In this document: positions 19,233 through 26,934 of the stretch, piece by piece | Position numbering within the stretch: the first letter of the stretch is position 1 | Layout: every line of letters begins with the position of its first letter | Source of the DNA: CAYMQB01 sp964392665 | Lineage (GTDB): Bacteria; Hydrothermota; E44-bin80 | Length of the DNA: 64,000 nucleotides | Direction: 5' to 3' | Assembly (NCBI GenBank): GCA_964392665.1 | Contig: CAYMQB010000006.1 | Span: 1 to 64,000, forward strand | Notes under the pieces: generated by a model | Database searches by the model: none | What the model was told of the DNA's origin: nothing | Seen by the model: only the letters and a program-made list of their open reading frames with translations | Made by a program: the position numbers and the translations under genes

Positions 19233-20025
19233 ACCAACATATAATTATATTTCCAACTATCTGATTAAAGTTCAGTCGAAAGGTAGATACACAATATCTT
19301 TTGAAGAATTACGAAATGAATTTGATGTATCTAAAAAGGCTTTACTTCAAAATATTTTTCGCTTAAAAAGTAAGAATCAAGTTGCTCAAGTCCGAAAGAA
19401 GTTTTATGTTATCATACCACCACAATACTCAGATAAGGGAATGGTTCCTCCTACCATCTTCATAGATGATATGATGAAGCATCTTAATAAAGATTACTAC
19501 GTAGGACTTCTTTCTGCGGCAGCTTTACATGGTGCAAGCCATCAACAACCAATGGAATTTCAGGTGGTGACCCAAAAACCCGCTTTGCGAAAAATCAAGA
19601 ATCAAAAGCTCCTTATCGTTTTTTTTACAAAAGGAGCTTGGAACAAGGATCAAATAACCGAAAAGAAAACCGAAGCAGGTTATCTTAATGTTTCAACACC
19701 TGAATTGACAGCTTTTGATCTGGTTTATTACAATAAAAATATTGGTGGACTTAACCGTATCATCCCAATTCTTGAAGATTTGTCAGAAGAGATAAAACCA
19801 TCATTGCTCACAAAAATAGCATGTAGCCAGAAGTCACCCACAATACAACGACTTGGTTATCTATTGGATGTAATAAAGAATACAAGTCTTTCTAACTCCC
19901 TTTTTAAGGCAATAGAAAAGACAAAAATGAAAAAAGTACCGTTATCTCTTGTTCATAAGGATAGAACAGGAAATGTTAATGAGCGCTGGAAGTTAATAAT
20001 TAACACTGAACTTGATTTTAGATGA
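19219..20025 (+). CDS. abiEi: AbiEi-type antitoxin / transcriptional regulator
   Basis: 268 residues. The N-terminal region (about 20-65) is a winged-helix type domain with SFEELRNEFDVSKKALLQNIFRL. The middle and C-terminal part match the AbiEi antitoxin layout (YYVGLLSAAALHGASHQQP, STPELTAFDLVYY). In known AbiE systems this protein represses the operon and neutralises AbiEii, giving abortive phage defence. The stop overlaps abiEii by 4 nt (ATGA). The start at 19219 lacks an SD and lies inside the preceding small frame. Its neighbours are repeats and gene remnants, which suggests acquisition. Confidence 0.88.
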   Translation: MKKDKPTYNYISNYLIKVQSKGRYTISFEELRNEFDVSKKALLQNIFRLKSKNQVAQVRKKFYVIIPPQYSDKGMVPPTIFIDDMMKHLNKDYYVGLLSAAALHGASHQQPMEFQVVTQKPALRKIKNQKLLIVFFTKGAWNKDQITEKKTEAGYLNVSTPELTAFDLVYYNKNIGGLNRIIPILEDLSEEIKPSLLTKIACSQKSPTIQRLGYLLDVIKNTSLSNSLFKAIEKTKMKKVPLSLVHKDRTGNVNERWKLIINTELDFR

Positions 20026-20810
20026 TACCAAGACGATACATCGAAGAATGGAAAGAATTTTCGTCGTGGACGGAAAACACACAGGTGGAGCAAGACCTCG
20101 TTATTGAAAAAGCATTAATCCAGTTATTTTCTGATCCATTCTTAAGAGAGCGATTGGCATTCAGGGGAGGAACAGCCTTACACAAGATCTTTCTTAAACC
20201 TCAAGTCAGGTATTCAGAAGATATTGACCTTGTACAAATTAAACCCGAATCAATTAAAGACACATTGTCTACTATTCGAAAGCAATTTGGATTTCTTGGC
20301 AAACCGACGATTAAGCAAAAAGCTAACAACAACACATTAATTTACAGGTTTGACTCTGAAATACCTCCTGTGATTAATCTTCGATTAAAAATTGAGATCA
20401 ATTGTCGAGAGCATTTCTCTGTACTAGGGTACAAAGAAATTGAACATCAAGTAGAGAATACTTGGGCAAAAGGTTACTGCAAAATTATGTCATTTGAACC
20501 AGAAGAATTACTTGGAACAAAAATTCGTGCCCTTTACCAACGGAAAAAAGGGCGGGACTTATTCGATATTCATTATGCCATAACCAATTTGCGTCTGGAA
20601 TTCGCTAAAATCATTAAGTGCTACAAAGAATATATGGCTTTTTCAGTGGGTAATCCTCCAACACGGAAACAATTTCTTCAAAATATGAAAGAAAAGCTGG
20701 ATGACCCGGACTTTCGTGGGGACATCTATGCACTGTTACGTCCGGACGTAGAATATGATCAGGAAGAAGCCTTTAAATTAATACGAACTGAATTAATAGA
20801 AAAAATCTAG
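20022..20810 (+). CDS. abiEii: AbiEii/AbiGii-type nucleotidyltransferase toxin
   Basis: 262 residues. The nucleotidyltransferase signature is complete: FRGGTALHK (about residues 47-55) followed by RYSEDIDLV (about 65-73), whose acidic pair binds metal. A downstream EELLGTKIRALYQRKKGRDLFD segment is typical of the family. Related toxins transfer nucleotides, for example to tRNA 3' ends, and arrest growth; the target here is unknown. It overlaps abiEi by 4 nt and ends 127 nt before the second direct repeat. Confidence 0.88.
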   Translation: MIPRRYIEEWKEFSSWTENTQVEQDLVIEKALIQLFSDPFLRERLAFRGGTALHKIFLKPQVRYSEDIDLVQIKPESIKDTLSTIRKQFGFLGKPTIKQKANNNTLIYRFDSEIPPVINLRLKIEINCREHFSVLGYKEIEHQVENTWAKGYCKIMSFEPEELLGTKIRALYQRKKGRDLFDIHYAITNLRLEFAKIIKCYKEYMAFSVGNPPTRKQFLQNMKEKLDDPDFRGDIYALLRPDVEYDQEEAFKLIRTELIEKI

Positions 20811-20937
20811 AGAAGAACTCTAAAAATACAACCAGCAAGTGAAAAAGGACTGATAAAGTTTTATAAAAAGGAAAACATATCACATATGCTTTTTGCTTTC
20901 CCCGTTGGATTTTTACTCCGTTGCGCTTCATTCATTT

Positions 20938-21050
20938 TCTGTTTTTTTGTTTGTCATTGCGGGTAATTTTTCATAATTTCTGCCGAAGCAATCTCATATT
21001 TACCTTACCTCTTTCCTCTCCCTCAAAGGGAGAGGAAGTATTAGGAGTAG
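20938..21050. repeat. 113-bp direct repeat, copy B
   Basis: Same orientation as copy A (18791-18903), with four differences seen by hand alignment. Unlike copy A it has no right-hand CTCGCAATGAC end: the similarity stops at 21050, where the Rhs-like reading frame on the minus strand begins. The 20811-20937 stretch between abiEii and this repeat contains nothing I can identify. Confidence 0.85.
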
Positions 21051-21526
21051 TACCATTTTCTGTTACCTGCCTTATCATAAGTATATTTATTCGTTTTGTT
21101 ATAGATACTTCTCGGATATTTTGCTTCCGTTACTCTCCGCAAATCATCGTATTTGTATGCAATGGTTCCTGTTATTGGTGCGACTGGACCAGACCTTGTT
21201 AATTTGAAAATAAGAGTATCCCTGTCTCCTATTTCATTGTATTTGTAATCAGATTTGAATAATTGATTGTTTCCGGAGGAATCCGTTACAATATCTATGA
21301 ACTTCCTCGATGTCAGTTTATACTGCTCTTTAACACCATTTGGATACTCGAGCTTTTTCAACTGTCCCGTGTCCCAGTAATTATCTATAGACATAAGACA
21401 TGCGACCGAAGACATAAGACTTTCTTCAGAAGAAAGAAATTGAGAAACTCGAAAATTATTATTTTCCATTTTTAAATCTTTTTTTTCTATCTTCGAAAAT
21501 GTATCACCAAAAAGAAAAGATTTCAA
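21041..21526 (-). pseudogene. Rhs/YD-repeat protein remnant
   Basis: An open minus frame of 161 codons. From about residue 50 it shows YD-repeat chemistry: YWDTGQLKKLEYPNGV, YKYNEIGDRDTL, AYKYDDLRRVTEAKYP, YTYDKAGNRK. Full Rhs proteins are over a thousand residues, so this is an internal scrap. Its stop (TAA at 21043-21041) and the last few residues are supplied by the direct repeat, so the repeat junction at 21050/21051 cut the gene. The first 45 or so residues do not look like Rhs, so the 5' break is near 21390. Not expected to be functional. Confidence 0.75.
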
Positions 21527-21629
21527 GAAAAATCTTTCCCTACTTTGTGTTATTCACTTATTCGCATAAGCGAAGAATGTGAACTTATAAAATTATGCAA
21601 TTCTTTTGCTGTTTTACTGAGAATTTAGT

Positions 21630-21914
21630 TTATTTTTGTTTGTTGAAATCCGCCCGTTTTCTCCCCTTTACTGCTGAAATTATCAACCCTACAGCAAATC
21701 CAATCAATCCCCAACCGACTGCATTTGTAAAGATAACCTTGGGATTTCTTATCCAATGAATTATGTCATAGCCAATCACACCGTCTGACCTTAGTGAAAC
21801 AGGAAAGATTTTTGTAAGTACACTTGGCCAATTTGCTAAGTAAAAGGAAGCTTCCATAACAAATGACGCGAGCTTGCTCATTCCAGCTTGGAGAAATAGC
21901 CATATCATTAGCAT
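21630..21914 (-). CDS. Small hydrophobic protein, possibly missing its start
   Basis: The readable protein has 94 residues with two hydrophobic stretches (about 1-12 and 67-83) and a basic end. I recognise no family. The same frame stays open upstream to 22010 and reads like the natural N-terminus (a KKTLRILATSSFLFF-type signal segment), but there is no ATG, GTG or TTG in that part and a TAA closes it. The gene has therefore either lost its start or begins weakly at 21914 without an SD. It sits between Rhs and IS remnants, which fits decay. Confidence 0.4.
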   Translation of the reverse strand: MLMIWLFLQAGMSKLASFVMEASFYLANWPSVLTKIFPVSLRSDGVIGYDIIHWIRNPKVIFTNAVGWGLIGFAVGLIISAVKGRKRADFNKQK

Positions 21915-22128
21915 AGCGTATTGGAAAGGAAATGCAAGGACGAAAAAAAGGAAAGAAGACGTTGCTAGAATTCGTAATGTTTTCTTCGTCTCTACCTCAT
22001 TTTTCTGGTTTTAGTTTGACAAAGTTTTTTTTGTTGCTCGTTTTTTATTGCCTTTGTTGCCATGTTAATCTTATGCATAAATGAAGAAACAGGCGATTCA
22101 CCAAAAGAGGAATTTCTAGGAGAATTTT

Positions 22129-22374
22129 TCAAAGATGATGACCGTTTAATACTTTCTTCAACTCCTTTATCTCCTTTGATAGACTATCCTCCTTCTTCGT
22201 AGCTCCGTTAACCTCAAATGCCCTGTGCGCATTCTTCAAAAACTCATCCCGCCAGTTGTATAATTGATTCTGATGAATCTCGTACTTTGTGCAAATCTCT
22301 CCTGTCTTCTGTGTCCTCAAATACTCCAAAAGTACCTTCGTTTTGTCCCTCGAACTCCATTCCCTCCGTCCCAT
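22129..22374 (-). pseudogene. IS3-family transposase OrfA remnant
   Basis: The frame gives 81 residues. MGRREWSSRDKTKVLLEYL and the following KYEIHQNQLYNWRDEFL form the helix-turn-helix of IS3/IS911 OrfA. The leucine-zipper start EIKELKKVL is present but the protein ends a few residues later (NGHHL), short of the usual OrfA end. No OrfB (DDE integrase core) follows on the same strand and I see no terminal inverted repeats. It is an old, truncated IS copy. Confidence 0.75.
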
Positions 22375-22421
22375 CTACTCCTCCTTCCTTTTGACAAGAT
22401 TGCACTAACTTTTGCCTCTTG

Positions 22422-22802
22422 TCAACGGGGAGCAGTATAACCCATCCATGGTGAAGTCCAATCATCGTGTGTCCAACTATCACAATATATTATTCCTGAA
22501 TTCAACACCACTTTGGCGCCTCCATTAACAAAGTATTCCAATATAGAGTAGTTGGTTGTTCTGACATGCAAATATCCCCGATCAGTGTAACACTAATTAA
22601 AATATAAGAGCTTTATTTCCTTGCAATCTACCGGATCATTTGGGTTATCTGATTCACATATTACAGTCACAGGTATCACTCCTCCAGCGGATATGTAAAC
22701 ATGTTGCGGAAGGTTATCGGTACATGTTATATAAGAATGAATTTTGATCGAGGTGAAAAGAACAAAAATAAATATTAACAATATCTTTCTGTAAGGATTC
22801 AA
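22422..22802 (-). pseudogene. Small secreted protein broken by an in-frame TAG
   Basis: From the ATG at 22802 the frame encodes a signal peptide (basic start, long hydrophobic core to about residue 23) and a short exported part, 69 residues in all, to a TAG near 22595. Past this stop the same frame stays open for about 56 codons to TGA 22424-22422 and keeps a protein-like sequence (GYLHVRTTNYSILEYF, then WTHDDWTSPWMGY). This looks like one gene split by a nonsense mutation. A weak promoter (TTGACA 22857-22852, TATAAA 22831-22826, spacer 20) lies upstream. No family recognised. Confidence 0.5.
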
Positions 22803-22908
22803 TAATTTCAGTATTTCTTCTTTTTTTTATACCAAAAAAAATATTTATATTTGTCAAGAGAAATCGTGTTTTTATTTTCTTATAAAAATGTACACCATTG
22901 GTTAAATT

Positions 22909-23466
22909 CTACACCCGCTCGATGTATTGACCAGTACGGGTGTCAATTTTTATTACATCTCCAACATTGATAAACAGAGGCACGTTTGCTTTCAAACCTG
23001 TTTCCATTTTGGCAGGTTTTGTGCCGGATGAAACGGTGTTTCCTTTATGTCCTGGTTCAGTTTCGGTTACGATAAGTTCGACAAAAATTGGGGGTTCAAC
23101 CCCTACAGGATTTTCATCGGCAAAAAGACAGGTAACATCTATACCTTCTTTTAAGTATGAACCTTTATTAAGTAATAATTTGCTACTGACGGGAACCTGT
23201 TCGTAAGAATGTTTATCCATGAAATAAAAGATGTTGCCGTCGCTGTAAAGGTACTGATAAATCTTTCTCTCAATTCGAACAATATCGATTGAAGATCCAG
23301 CTCTAAGGGTATCTTCCAATACCTGCCCAGTTTGAATGTTTTTCAGTTTCAATCTTACAAAGGCGCCGCCTTTTCCAGGCTTTACATGCTGGAATTCAAT
23401 GATTGAATAGATAGTTTGCTTGTAACGGATGTTAATCCCTTTTCTTATATCCGATGTTGTTGCCAC
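22909..23466 (-). CDS. efp: Translation elongation factor P
   Basis: The product is 185 residues with the three-domain EF-P layout. The modification loop reads KPGKGGAF with Lys at residue 32, the site that is lysylated or otherwise modified in many EF-Ps. The C-terminal domain ends KIDTRTGQYIERV, a family hallmark. EF-P relieves stalling at polyproline. The start is GTG at 23466, 5 nt after the pepP-like gene. It is last in the TPR-peptidase-efp set on the minus strand. Confidence 0.95.
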   Translation of the reverse strand: MATTSDIRKGINIRYKQTIYSIIEFQHVKPGKGGAFVRLKLKNIQTGQVLEDTLRAGSSIDIVRIERKIYQYLYSDGNIFYFMDKHSYEQVPVSSKLLLNKGSYLKEGIDVTCLFADENPVGVEPPIFVELIVTETEPGHKGNTVSSGTKPAKMETGLKANVPLFINVGDVIKIDTRTGQYIERV

Positions 23467-23471
23467 GATAA

Positions 23472-24527
23472 TCAGAGTTCCAATAGTCTTTGTTTTGGTG
23501 ATTTTGTTAAGATATTTATTTTATTACGATAAACTGCAATGTCATCTTCAATCCTTACTCCACCCCAGTTGGGTAAGTAAATACCCGGTTCAATAGTGAA
23601 GACCATTCCCGGGACGACTTTCTCTTTACTTCTATGGGAAAGTCCGGGGGCTTCATGCACTTCAAGCCCTATACCGTGTCCAAGTCCGTGACCAAAATTC
23701 TCACCGTAGCCTGCTTCATCAATAATGTTTCTTGCAATTCCGTCAATATCACTTAGCTTTATTCCAACTTTGATTGCATTAATTGCTGAAATCTGAGCCT
23801 TCAAAACAAGCTTATATATGTTTTTTTGTTTTTTGCTTGCTTTCCCTATTACCACTGTTCTTGTCATATCAGAAACGTAACCACCGTATGTTGCGCCAAA
23901 ATCAAAAAGGAAGAAATCGCCTTTTTTTATTTTTCTCATACCGGGCTGCCCATGTGGGAGCGAAGTATTTACTGAAGTTATCGCAATCGTGGGAAATGGG
24001 TGGGCGGTAGAACCGTTTTTCCTAAGTATATACTCAAATTCAGATGCAATGTCGATTTCCCTTACACCTATTTTGATAGACTTGAGAATTTCTGACAATG
24101 AAAGGTCTCCAATTTCGGCAGCCTTCGTAATTTTTTTTATCTCCAGAGGAGTTTTAATCATACGGAATTTTTCTATAACACTACTTGTTGGAACAAGATT
24201 TCTTCCTGGCAAGCTTTTTCTGATTTTCCTATAGGATGAATAAAGGAGATTGTCTGACTCAAATGCAACTTTTTTTGATTTCTGTATTAATTGTTTTAAG
24301 TAGAATGATAGCTGTTTCTTAATTGTTATAATTTCAAAACCCGATGTCTGTTTCTCTGTTTGTTCGGTGAACCTTGAATCCGTTATGATGTATCTCTTTC
24401 TCTTCGAAAGAAGAACAACTGCCCAATCACCTGAAAAACCACTCAGATAACGAATATTCTTTAAATTTGTTATCAGGAAGTAGTTGGTTTTCTCGGGTAG
24501 GTACTTGAAGATGTTTATGTTTTTCAC
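23472..24527 (-). CDS. Xaa-Pro aminopeptidase/dipeptidase, M24 family
   Basis: 351 residues. The N-terminal creatinase-like domain (NIRYLSGFSGDWAVVLLS) is followed by the pita-bread catalytic domain. The metal ligands are visible: Asp in FLFDFGATYGGYVSDMTRT, His in ENFGHGLGHGIGLEVHE, and Glu in VFTIEPGIYLP and VRIEDD. It removes residues N-terminal to proline. The start is GTG at 24527, overlapping the preceding gene's TGA (GTGA). Pairing with efp is a common bacterial arrangement. Confidence 0.92.
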   Translation of the reverse strand: MKNINIFKYLPEKTNYFLITNLKNIRYLSGFSGDWAVVLLSKRKRYIITDSRFTEQTEKQTSGFEIITIKKQLSFYLKQLIQKSKKVAFESDNLLYSSYRKIRKSLPGRNLVPTSSVIEKFRMIKTPLEIKKITKAAEIGDLSLSEILKSIKIGVREIDIASEFEYILRKNGSTAHPFPTIAITSVNTSLPHGQPGMRKIKKGDFFLFDFGATYGGYVSDMTRTVVIGKASKKQKNIYKLVLKAQISAINAIKVGIKLSDIDGIARNIIDEAGYGENFGHGLGHGIGLEVHEAPGLSHRSKEKVVPGMVFTIEPGIYLPNWGGVRIEDDIAVYRNKINILTKSPKQRLLEL

Positions 24528-25843
24528 TTCTGAAATTTGTTCAACCAGTCTTGAAAATTGTCAAGATTCTTAGATTGTTCGGAGTTGTCTGTTTTAGTTT
24601 CTTCCTCGTCGGGATTCTCTGGAATTTGTTTCTCTTCTTTGTTTTTGGGTGAAGCTTCAGTTTGTGTCTGCTTTTGCAGCTCTGTAAGTTTAGTCTTGAG
24701 TTTTTCGTTATTCGGATTATTGATGAGTAATTCTTTGTATATATTAATTGCCTCTTCTTTGAAACCCTGACTCAAGTAGATTTCCGCGAGTGTTTCAGTT
24801 GCAGCAGGTTTTTTGGTTTTTTCCTCATCTTTTTTTGTTGTTTCATCAGGTACTTCAGGTTCTGTTTCAGGTGGATGAAATTCCTCTTTTACTTGTTCCT
24901 GTTCCGAAGGTTTTTGCTCTGTAAATTTTTCTTCCTCAACGTCTAACTTGGTTTCTTCGAAAAGGGAAGATATTCCTTCAATTTGCTCTTCTGATTTTAC
25001 TTGTTGTTCCTGGGTCGGCTGTTCTGTCTCTATTGGTTGTTTCTCTTCTAGCGCTTCTTCTTCTGCAGGTTTTTCGAGCTGTTCCTGTGGTTCTTCGGTG
25101 TGCGTTTCCTGTATTTTAGGTTGCTCTTCCCAAGGCGGTTTGAAATCTTGCTTTGTTTCTGTTTCTGTTTCTTCTGTTTTCTCCTCAGAGGTTTCCACGG
25201 AGGGTTCCACCAAGGGTTCTAAAGAGGGGAGTTGCGGTTCGGGAGGCGCTGCGGTTTCCGAATGTGTATCTTCCTGTGGTTCTTGAAAAATATCTTCAAT
25301 ACTTGGACCTTCGGTCTCTTGCTCTTTTTCTTCTTCCGCGACTTCTTCTTGCTTTTCATCTTCCTTTTGCTTGGGTATACTCTGAAATGTATCGAATTGC
25401 TGTGAATCTTGTGTCATTTCCCCTGTGAGATTTTTAAGTGACTCTACTTCCCTCGTGAAATTTTCGTTGAGAGGGTCAAGCTCCAGAAGCTTCTTATAAA
25501 TATCGTAAGCATCCTCGAACTGGTTAAGATTCTTATATGTCTCACCAAGTTTTTCAAGGGCTACTATGTTCTGGGAATCTATTTCTACAGCTTTGCCAAA
25601 TTCGACCTTTGCAAGTTCATACATCCTTTTATCAAGATAACACTTGCCAAGCACAATTCTAGCACTTGCATAGCTGGGATGAATCTCCAGCCCTTTCTGT
25701 AGTATTTCAATAGCCTCATCTATCATATTATTCTTTCTATATGCGTTGGCAAGAGGCGAAAAAACTAAAGACTTTGGGTCTTTTGCCAATCTCTCGCTAA
25801 GTTTTTCTATTTCTGGTGGCAATCCTTCACTATTTATAGCCAA
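24524..25843 (-). CDS. TPR protein with long acidic Glu/Gln-rich linker
   Basis: 439 residues. TPR units fill about residues 20-130 (for example LANAYRKNNMIDEAIEIL, GETYKNLNQFEDAYDIYKKL). A linker of roughly 200 residues rich in E, Q, P, T and K follows and should be disordered. A further TPR comes near 355-390 (LAEIYLSQGFKEEAINIYKEL), then a charged tail. There is no signal peptide, so it is probably a cytoplasmic scaffold. The start is TTG at 25843 with AGGAGG 6 nt upstream. It is the first gene of the unit with the M24 peptidase and efp. Confidence 0.8.
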   Translation of the reverse strand: MAINSEGLPPEIEKLSERLAKDPKSLVFSPLANAYRKNNMIDEAIEILQKGLEIHPSYASARIVLGKCYLDKRMYELAKVEFGKAVEIDSQNIVALEKLGETYKNLNQFEDAYDIYKKLLELDPLNENFTREVESLKNLTGEMTQDSQQFDTFQSIPKQKEDEKQEEVAEEEKEQETEGPSIEDIFQEPQEDTHSETAAPPEPQLPSLEPLVEPSVETSEEKTEETETETKQDFKPPWEEQPKIQETHTEEPQEQLEKPAEEEALEEKQPIETEQPTQEQQVKSEEQIEGISSLFEETKLDVEEEKFTEQKPSEQEQVKEEFHPPETEPEVPDETTKKDEEKTKKPAATETLAEIYLSQGFKEEAINIYKELLINNPNNEKLKTKLTELQKQTQTEASPKNKEEKQIPENPDEEETKTDNSEQSKNLDNFQDWLNKFQK

Positions 25844-25966
25844 TTTTTACCTCCTGATTTTCAATTCAGAATAACATACTACAGAGTTCACAGAGCCACT
25901 GAAAAACCACATTCTCTTTCACTATCCAATCATACCCTTAGCTCTCTTTGGTTAAGTATTTTCTTG

Positions 25967-25998
25967 ATTATAATTGCATATTTAGATAGGATTGTCAA
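25967..25998 (-). promoter_or_regulatory. Weak candidate promoter for the TPR-peptidase-efp unit
   Basis: On the minus strand TTGACA (25998-25993) and TATAAT (25972-25967) are both perfect hexamers, but the 20-nt spacer is longer than normal. It points at the TTG start at 25843. It may need an activator, or the true -10 may be different. Confidence 0.35.
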
Positions 25999-26036
25999 GT
26001 GAAAAATAACTTTTTAAAGAGTTCGTTAGATTTTAC

Positions 26037-26065
26037 TTGACAAGAATCGCATTCTTTGGTATACT
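26037..26065 (+). promoter_or_regulatory. Near-consensus promoter of the lipoprotein/LysM pair
   Basis: TTGACA (26037-26042), 17-nt spacer, TATACT (26060-26065). This is one of the best promoters in the window. The predicted start near 26072 gives a leader of about 30 nt carrying AAAGGAGGTG, a full-length SD, before the ATG at 26101. Confidence 0.8.
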
Positions 26066-26100
26066 TTGTAAATAAATTAGTGAAAGGAGGTGTTTTTTCT

Positions 26101-26355
26101 ATGAAAAGAATGCTCACGATAACGGTAGTTGCTATAGTTCTCATTTCATTTCTTGGTTTGATTGGTTGCGGACCGAAATATGCATCCAAAGAAACCCTTG
26201 ATCAATTGGAGGAAGCAAAGAGTGCATGCGAATCTGTAAAGTCAGAGGTTAAATCACTGGAGAAGCAGATCGAAGATCTCCAAAATGAGAAAGCAGCAAA
26301 GGAAGCAAAAGTAGCAGAGCTCGAAAAGAGGCTCGAGGAACTAAAGGGCGAATAG
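26101..26355 (+). CDS. Small coiled-coil lipoprotein
   Basis: 84 residues. A lipoprotein signal ends in LIGC with the lipidated Cys at residue 23. The mature part from about residue 33 is one long helix with heptad-like leucines and many Glu/Lys/Ala, a coiled coil. In form it recalls Lpp-type or Pal-associated structural lipoproteins, but there is no detectable Lpp C-terminal Lys signature. The start at 26101 is fixed by the strong SD; an earlier in-frame ATG at 26056 overlaps the promoter. It is paired with the LysM protein 30 nt downstream. Confidence 0.8.
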   Translation: MKRMLTITVVAIVLISFLGLIGCGPKYASKETLDQLEEAKSACESVKSEVKSLEKQIEDLQNEKAAKEAKVAELEKRLEELKGE

Positions 26356-26385
26356 TAAGATTAGAATGAAAGGAGTTGAACTGAG

Positions 26386-26823
26386 ATGAAAACCAAAGTA
26401 TTATTGGTCGTGCTTTTATCTCTTTTTCTTCTTGTAACATATTCATTGTCGATGGCACAGGAAAAGATTAAAGAAGAAGAGGCTCTTGCAATGATCGAAG
26501 AGTATAAAGCATGTGTGGAAGAGTACGGTGCAAAGGTTGATGAACTTAAAGTTCAAGTAGATCCATTGATGGATGCAGTCGCAAAGCTTGATAACAGGAT
26601 TTCGGAGCTTGAGGCTGAGATAGCCAAGTATACTGAGAAAGAAGATAGTGACTACTATGTTGTTAAGGTAGGTGACTGGCTCAGCAAACTTGCAGAATAC
26701 CCCGAAGTTTATGGACATGGAAATTATGCTCAATGGCAGAGGATTTACAAGGCAAACAAAAACATGATTAAGAACCCAGACCTTATTTATCCGGGTTGGA
26801 AACTCGCGATTCCAAGACCATAA
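26386..26823 (+). CDS. Secreted coiled-coil LysM protein
   Basis: 145 residues. A Sec signal peptide (about 1-24) precedes a coiled coil (about 27-88, Glu/Lys/Ala-rich with regular hydrophobics), then a LysM-type domain starting YYVVKVGDWLSKLAE and ending PDLIYPGWKLAIP, the typical second half of the motif. LysM domains bind peptidoglycan. Together with the preceding lipoprotein it could link outer membrane and cell wall; this is inference. AAAGGAG precedes the ATG, and a strong terminator follows 12 nt after the stop. Confidence 0.85.
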   Translation: MKTKVLLVVLLSLFLLVTYSLSMAQEKIKEEEALAMIEEYKACVEEYGAKVDELKVQVDPLMDAVAKLDNRISELEAEIAKYTEKEDSDYYVVKVGDWLSKLAEYPEVYGHGNYAQWQRIYKANKNMIKNPDLIYPGWKLAIPRP

Positions 26824-26835
26824 ATTAGTATTTTT

Positions 26836-26880
26836 GCCAGGCAGTCAAGGTTTTCACTAGTTTGACTGCCTGGCTTTTTT
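26836..26880 (+). terminator. Intrinsic terminator after the LysM gene
   Basis: GCCAGGCAGTCAA (26836-26848) pairs exactly with TTGACTGCCTGGC (26862-26874) over a 13-nt loop, followed by TTTTTT. This is the strongest intrinsic terminator in the window and closes the two-gene unit. Confidence 0.95.
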
Positions 26881-26934
26881 AGTAAATTAATATTGAACCA
26901 TTTCCCTTAACATTGAAAGAAAGTCTTTGATATA

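Noticed and set aside
22244..22483. A 79-codon minus-strand frame overlapping the OrfA remnant
   Set aside because: It is the other frame of the IS remnant and the broken secreted gene, with no domain or SD.
22595..22597. TAG in the small secreted protein as a recoded amino acid
   Set aside because: Other genes in the window end properly at TAG, so the standard code is the better reading.
24900..25350. Long open frames opposite the Glu/Gln-rich linker of the TPR protein
   Set aside because: Ser/Cys-rich mirror frames produced by the GAA/CAA-rich codons of the real gene; no start signals.
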